From an uncultured Veillonella sp. (lineage in GTDB: Bacteria > Bacillota > Negativicutes > Veillonellales > Veillonellaceae): DNA of 16,214 nucleotides. Of this stretch, positions 14,140 to 16,214 are shown piece by piece. Made by a program: the position numbers and the translations under genes. The DNA lies in contig CAJZEE010000050.1 of NCBI GenBank assembly GCA_915066865.1, positions 1 to 16,214 of the forward strand, written 5' to 3'. The notes under the pieces are model-generated. The model was not told where the DNA came from and did not search any database. It worked only from the letters and a program-made list of their open reading frames with translations. Positions within the stretch are counted from its first letter, which is position 1; each line of letters opens with the position of its first letter.

Positions 14140-15534
14140 TTATTGTAACTCATCTAATGTATCACGAAGCTGTGACATTTCATCTAAAGCCTTTGCAACA
14201 CCTTTAATTACTGCATATCTTGGAGATTCTACAAGGTATGCCGCGATTCCAATAGAACGTGTAATAACACGGTCTAATCCATCGATGAGCGCGCCACCAC
14301 CAGTAAGAATGATACCATGATCATTGATAGCGGCCACAAGTTCCGGTGGAGTTTTTTCTAAAATGGACTTAACGCCTTCCAAAACATTCATCACTTGTGC
14401 TTCTAGAGCACGTTGAATCTCTAAAGAATTCACCGCAACCATCTTTGGTAATCCAGAACTTGCATCTCGTCCTCGTACCTCAATCGTACGCTCCTTTGCA
14501 CGACGATCCACAGTCCCTACAGAAATTTTAATTTTCTCTGCCGTTAGCGGACCAATAACGAGGCGCTTCTTACGGCGGATATAACGAATAATAGATTCGT
14601 TAAAAGAATCTCCACCGATGCGAAGTGATTCACTTACAACCACACCCGTATCACAAAGAACGGCAATATCCGTAGTGCCACCGCCAACATCGACAACCAT
14701 CGCCCCTACGTGCTTAGCATCATTGAGACCAGTCCCCATAGCAGCAGCCAATGGCTCTTCAATAAGGACCGTCTTTTTTGCACCGGTTCTGAGTAAAGCC
14801 TCTAAAATGGCGCGTTTCTCTACAGGTGTAATGCCTGATGGCACACATACGATAATACGCGTCTTCATCAATCTAGAAGCAGGTACAACGGAGCGAATAA
14901 AGTACTTCAACATGAATTCTGTCATATCATAATCTGCAATAACGCCCGCTTGAACTGGACGGATGACGGAAATCCCTTTTGGAGTGCGGCCTACCATAGA
15001 ACGTGCAGCCTCACCTAAAGCAAGAATATCACCGGTTTTATTATCCCGTGCAATATACGCAGGTTCATCTAATACCAAGCCTTTACCCTTCGCAAAAATG
15101 AGGATATTTGCAGTCCCTAAATCAATTCCCAAATCGAAGTTTAAGGATCGATTCAAACGACTCATAAAATCTCCAACTTGCTCAGGTCGAACTAAACGTT
15201 TTAATGTCATGGCTGGCGTTGTTTTAGCAATCGCTACAGTCTCACGACTACGTCGTTCAGCACGGCGCATTTTTGTAACTTTAATCATGGTCTCGCGCAT
15301 ATTGGAGGCTAAATGATTAGCTTGCTTTGCCACGCCATTTGAAAGCTTAGTGGACTTACGTTTTGTCCTTCTCAATGGTTTGCGTGTAGTACTTGCTTTC
15401 GAATTCTCAACCTTTGCAGCACCTAAGCTCTGTTGCTCGTTGTATAAAGCCGGCCCTTTAGAGCGCCGGCTTCTTTTCTTTTTATTTTGTTTTGGCTGTG
15501 TACTCTTATTCGTCAACCCGAACAATATCAGCAC
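14140..15534 (-). CDS. mreB: MreB-family actin-like shape protein with N-terminal basic extension
   Basis: MreB forms membrane-bound filaments that guide peptidoglycan synthesis. The actin-fold motifs are complete: DLGIDLGTAN (phosphate 1, residues 134-143), IEEPLAAAMG (258-267), DVGGGTTDIAV (282-292, phosphate 2) and TGGGALIDGL (411-420, adenosine region). The normal MreB body would begin at Met124 (MSRLNRSLNFDLGIDLGTAN), giving about 341 residues. The open frame extends 123 residues further upstream, rich in Lys, Arg, Ser and Thr, to a GTG at 15534 that overlaps murA by 29 bases. TTG codons at residues 4 and 7 are other possible starts. The long stop-free stretch favours real coding, but GGAG five bases before Met124 supports a short form too. 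The gene is probably transcribed with murA, since I see no promoter between them. The MreB identity is certain; the start is not. Confidence 0.88.
   Translation of the reverse strand: MLILFGLTNKSTQPKQNKKKRSRRSKGPALYNEQQSLGAAKVENSKASTTRKPLRRTKRKSTKLSNGVAKQANHLASNMRETMIKVTKMRRAERRSRETVAIAKTTPAMTLKRLVRPEQVGDFMSRLNRSLNFDLGIDLGTANILIFAKGKGLVLDEPAYIARDNKTGDILALGEAARSMVGRTPKGISVIRPVQAGVIADYDMTEFMLKYFIRSVVPASRLMKTRIIVCVPSGITPVEKRAILEALLRTGAKKTVLIEEPLAAAMGTGLNDAKHVGAMVVDVGGGTTDIAVLCDTGVVVSESLRIGGDSFNESIIRYIRRKKRLVIGPLTAEKIKISVGTVDRRAKERTIEVRGRDASSGLPKMVAVNSLEIQRALEAQVMNVLEGVKSILEKTPPELVAAINDHGIILTGGGALIDGLDRVITRSIGIAAYLVESPRYAVIKGVAKALDEMSQLRDTLDELQ
15171..15174 (-). promoter_or_regulatory. Possible internal ribosome binding site for a short MreB
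   Basis: GGAG on the minus strand lies five bases before the in-frame ATG at 15165 (Met124 of the long form). Starting there gives an MreB of ordinary length, so this site is the main argument against the long form being the only product. Confidence 0.4.
15447..15472. repeat. GC-rich hairpin 30 bases after the murA stop
   Basis: AAGCCGGC (15447-15454) pairs perfectly with GCCGGCTT (15465-15472) around a 10-base loop. It stands out as GC-rich in an AT-rich region. On the minus strand only CTTTATAC follows, a poor T-run. On the plus strand a long T-rich stretch follows, better for stopping antisense transcription. It lies inside the predicted mreB extension. It may be a weak murA terminator or an attenuator before mreB. 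Confidence 0.55.
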
Positions 15535-16214
15535 CTAACCTTTGCAATTTACCTACAAAATCATCATAACCTCGGTCAATATGATGTAAACGACCGACTT
15601 CTGTTCTACCTTCCGCAGTCAATGCAGCGCATACCAGCGCCGCTCCAGCACGCAGGTCAGTAGCATTCACTATAGCCCCGTGTAAGCTTGGCATACCTTC
15701 GACAATAGCTTGACGATTATCGATGTCAATATGCGCCCCCATTTTACGAAGTTCAGCAACATGCATAAAACGATTTTCAAATACAGTTTCTGTTACTGTA
15801 CTAGTGCCTTCCGCAATCGTAGTAAGAGCCATAAATTGAGCTTGCATATCTGTTGGGAATCCAGGGTATGGCAATGTTTTAATATCGACAGCTTTAATGC
15901 CTTTACCACTACTGATAACGCGAATGCCGTCGATTTCTTCCTCTACTGTTACACCAGCTTCCTTTAATTTAGCCACTACTGGTTTTAGATGTTCTGGCAA
16001 TGCATTTTCTACGAATACATCACCACCTGCCATAGCAGCGGCGATTAAATATGTACCAGCTTCAATGCGGTCAGGAATAACAGTATGAATAGCACCGTGT
16101 AATTGAGGTACACCTTCAATACGAATCACATTTGTACCAGCTCCGCGAATATTAGCCCCCATAGCATTTAAGAATGTAGCTAAATCAACAATTTCAGGCT
16201 CTTCTAGATCGGAA
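15506..16214 (-). CDS. murA: UDP-N-acetylglucosamine 1-carboxyvinyltransferase MurA, C-terminal half
   Basis: MurA transfers enolpyruvate from phosphoenolpyruvate to UDP-GlcNAc, the first committed step of peptidoglycan synthesis, in the cytoplasm. The gene enters from the right edge, so its N-terminus and the catalytic Cys loop are not in the window. About 235 codons are seen, from EEPEIVDLATFLNAMGANIR onward. Diagnostic stretches include PYPGFPTDMQAQFMAL with the conserved active-site Asp, ETVFENRFMHVAELRKMGA, and the end HIDRGYDDFVGKLQRLGADI. The stop at 15506 overlaps the long mreB start. The first codons from the edge (16206-16214) do not fit MurA and probably come from sequencing adapter. 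Confidence 0.95.
   Translation of the reverse strand, partial: SDLEEPEIVDLATFLNAMGANIRGAGTNVIRIEGVPQLHGAIHTVIPDRIEAGTYLIAAAMAGGDVFVENALPEHLKPVVAKLKEAGVTVEEEIDGIRVISSGKGIKAVDIKTLPYPGFPTDMQAQFMALTTIAEGTSTVTETVFENRFMHVAELRKMGAHIDIDNRQAIVEGMPSLHGAIVNATDLRAGAALVCAALTAEGRTEVGRLHHIDRGYDDFVGKLQRLGADIVRVDE
16206..16214. other. Likely residual Illumina adapter at the sequence end
   Basis: AGATCGGAA at the extreme end equals the first nine bases of the common Illumina adapter (AGATCGGAAGAGC). The MurA reading matches the family only up to this point (EEPEIVDL); across the nine bases it would read Asp-Leu where relatives have Ala-type residues. This suggests assembly artefact and that the window ends at a contig end. 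Confidence 0.6.

Noticed and set aside
15440..15480. tRNA-like fold at the GC-rich hairpin
   Set aside because: Only one stem is present, without the other arms or a tRNA-type T-loop sequence.

Overview
The window looks like a chromosomal segment from a diderm Firmicute (Negativicutes), most likely Veillonella or a close relative. It combines AT-rich, Firmicute-style sigma-A promoters and strong AGGAGG-type ribosome binding sites with genes for an outer membrane (BamA, TamB, TolC, Mla). The genus is inferred from remembered protein content and not from a database match. Every convincing gene is on the minus strand, so transcription runs from high to low coordinates.

Layout in transcription order. 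(1) 16214-14140: the C-terminal half of murA, then mreB with an unusually long basic N-terminus, ending at a long-loop terminator (14030-14097). The last nine bases, 16206-16214, look like leftover Illumina adapter. (2) 13912-12572: a secreted AMIN plus phosphodiester-glycosidase-like (NAGPA) gene with its own promoter, split by one in-frame TAA at 13187-13189. (3) 12483-5870: a second promoter (12522-12550) drives a tightly packed run: a small secreted lipoyl-fold protein, an S55 (SpoIVB-type) peptidase-domain protein, mlaE, mlaF, mlaD and tolC. It closes with a strong UUCG-loop terminator (5832-5859). (4) 5690-1401: tamB. (5) 1224 to beyond position 1: the N-terminal half of bamA, with its own extended -10 promoter.

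The genes fit together as an envelope-building locus. MurA and MreB serve peptidoglycan synthesis. MlaE and MlaF form an inner-membrane ABC lipid transporter. MlaD here carries a membrane anchor, an MCE domain, a long helical stretch and a C-terminal beta-barrel-like domain, so it could span the periplasm alone. TamB is a second candidate lipid conduit, TolC is an outer-membrane export duct and BamA inserts outer-membrane proteins. The points most worth following up are the stop codon splitting the AMIN/NAGPA gene, the orphan periplasmic lipoyl-like protein without a modification lysine, the S55 protein whose Ser and His motifs are in the reverse order to SpoIVB, the MreB extension and the single-protein MlaD bridge. 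There are no RNA genes, mobile elements, CRISPR arrays or long repeats that I can support, and no stretch over 300 bases lacks a gene.
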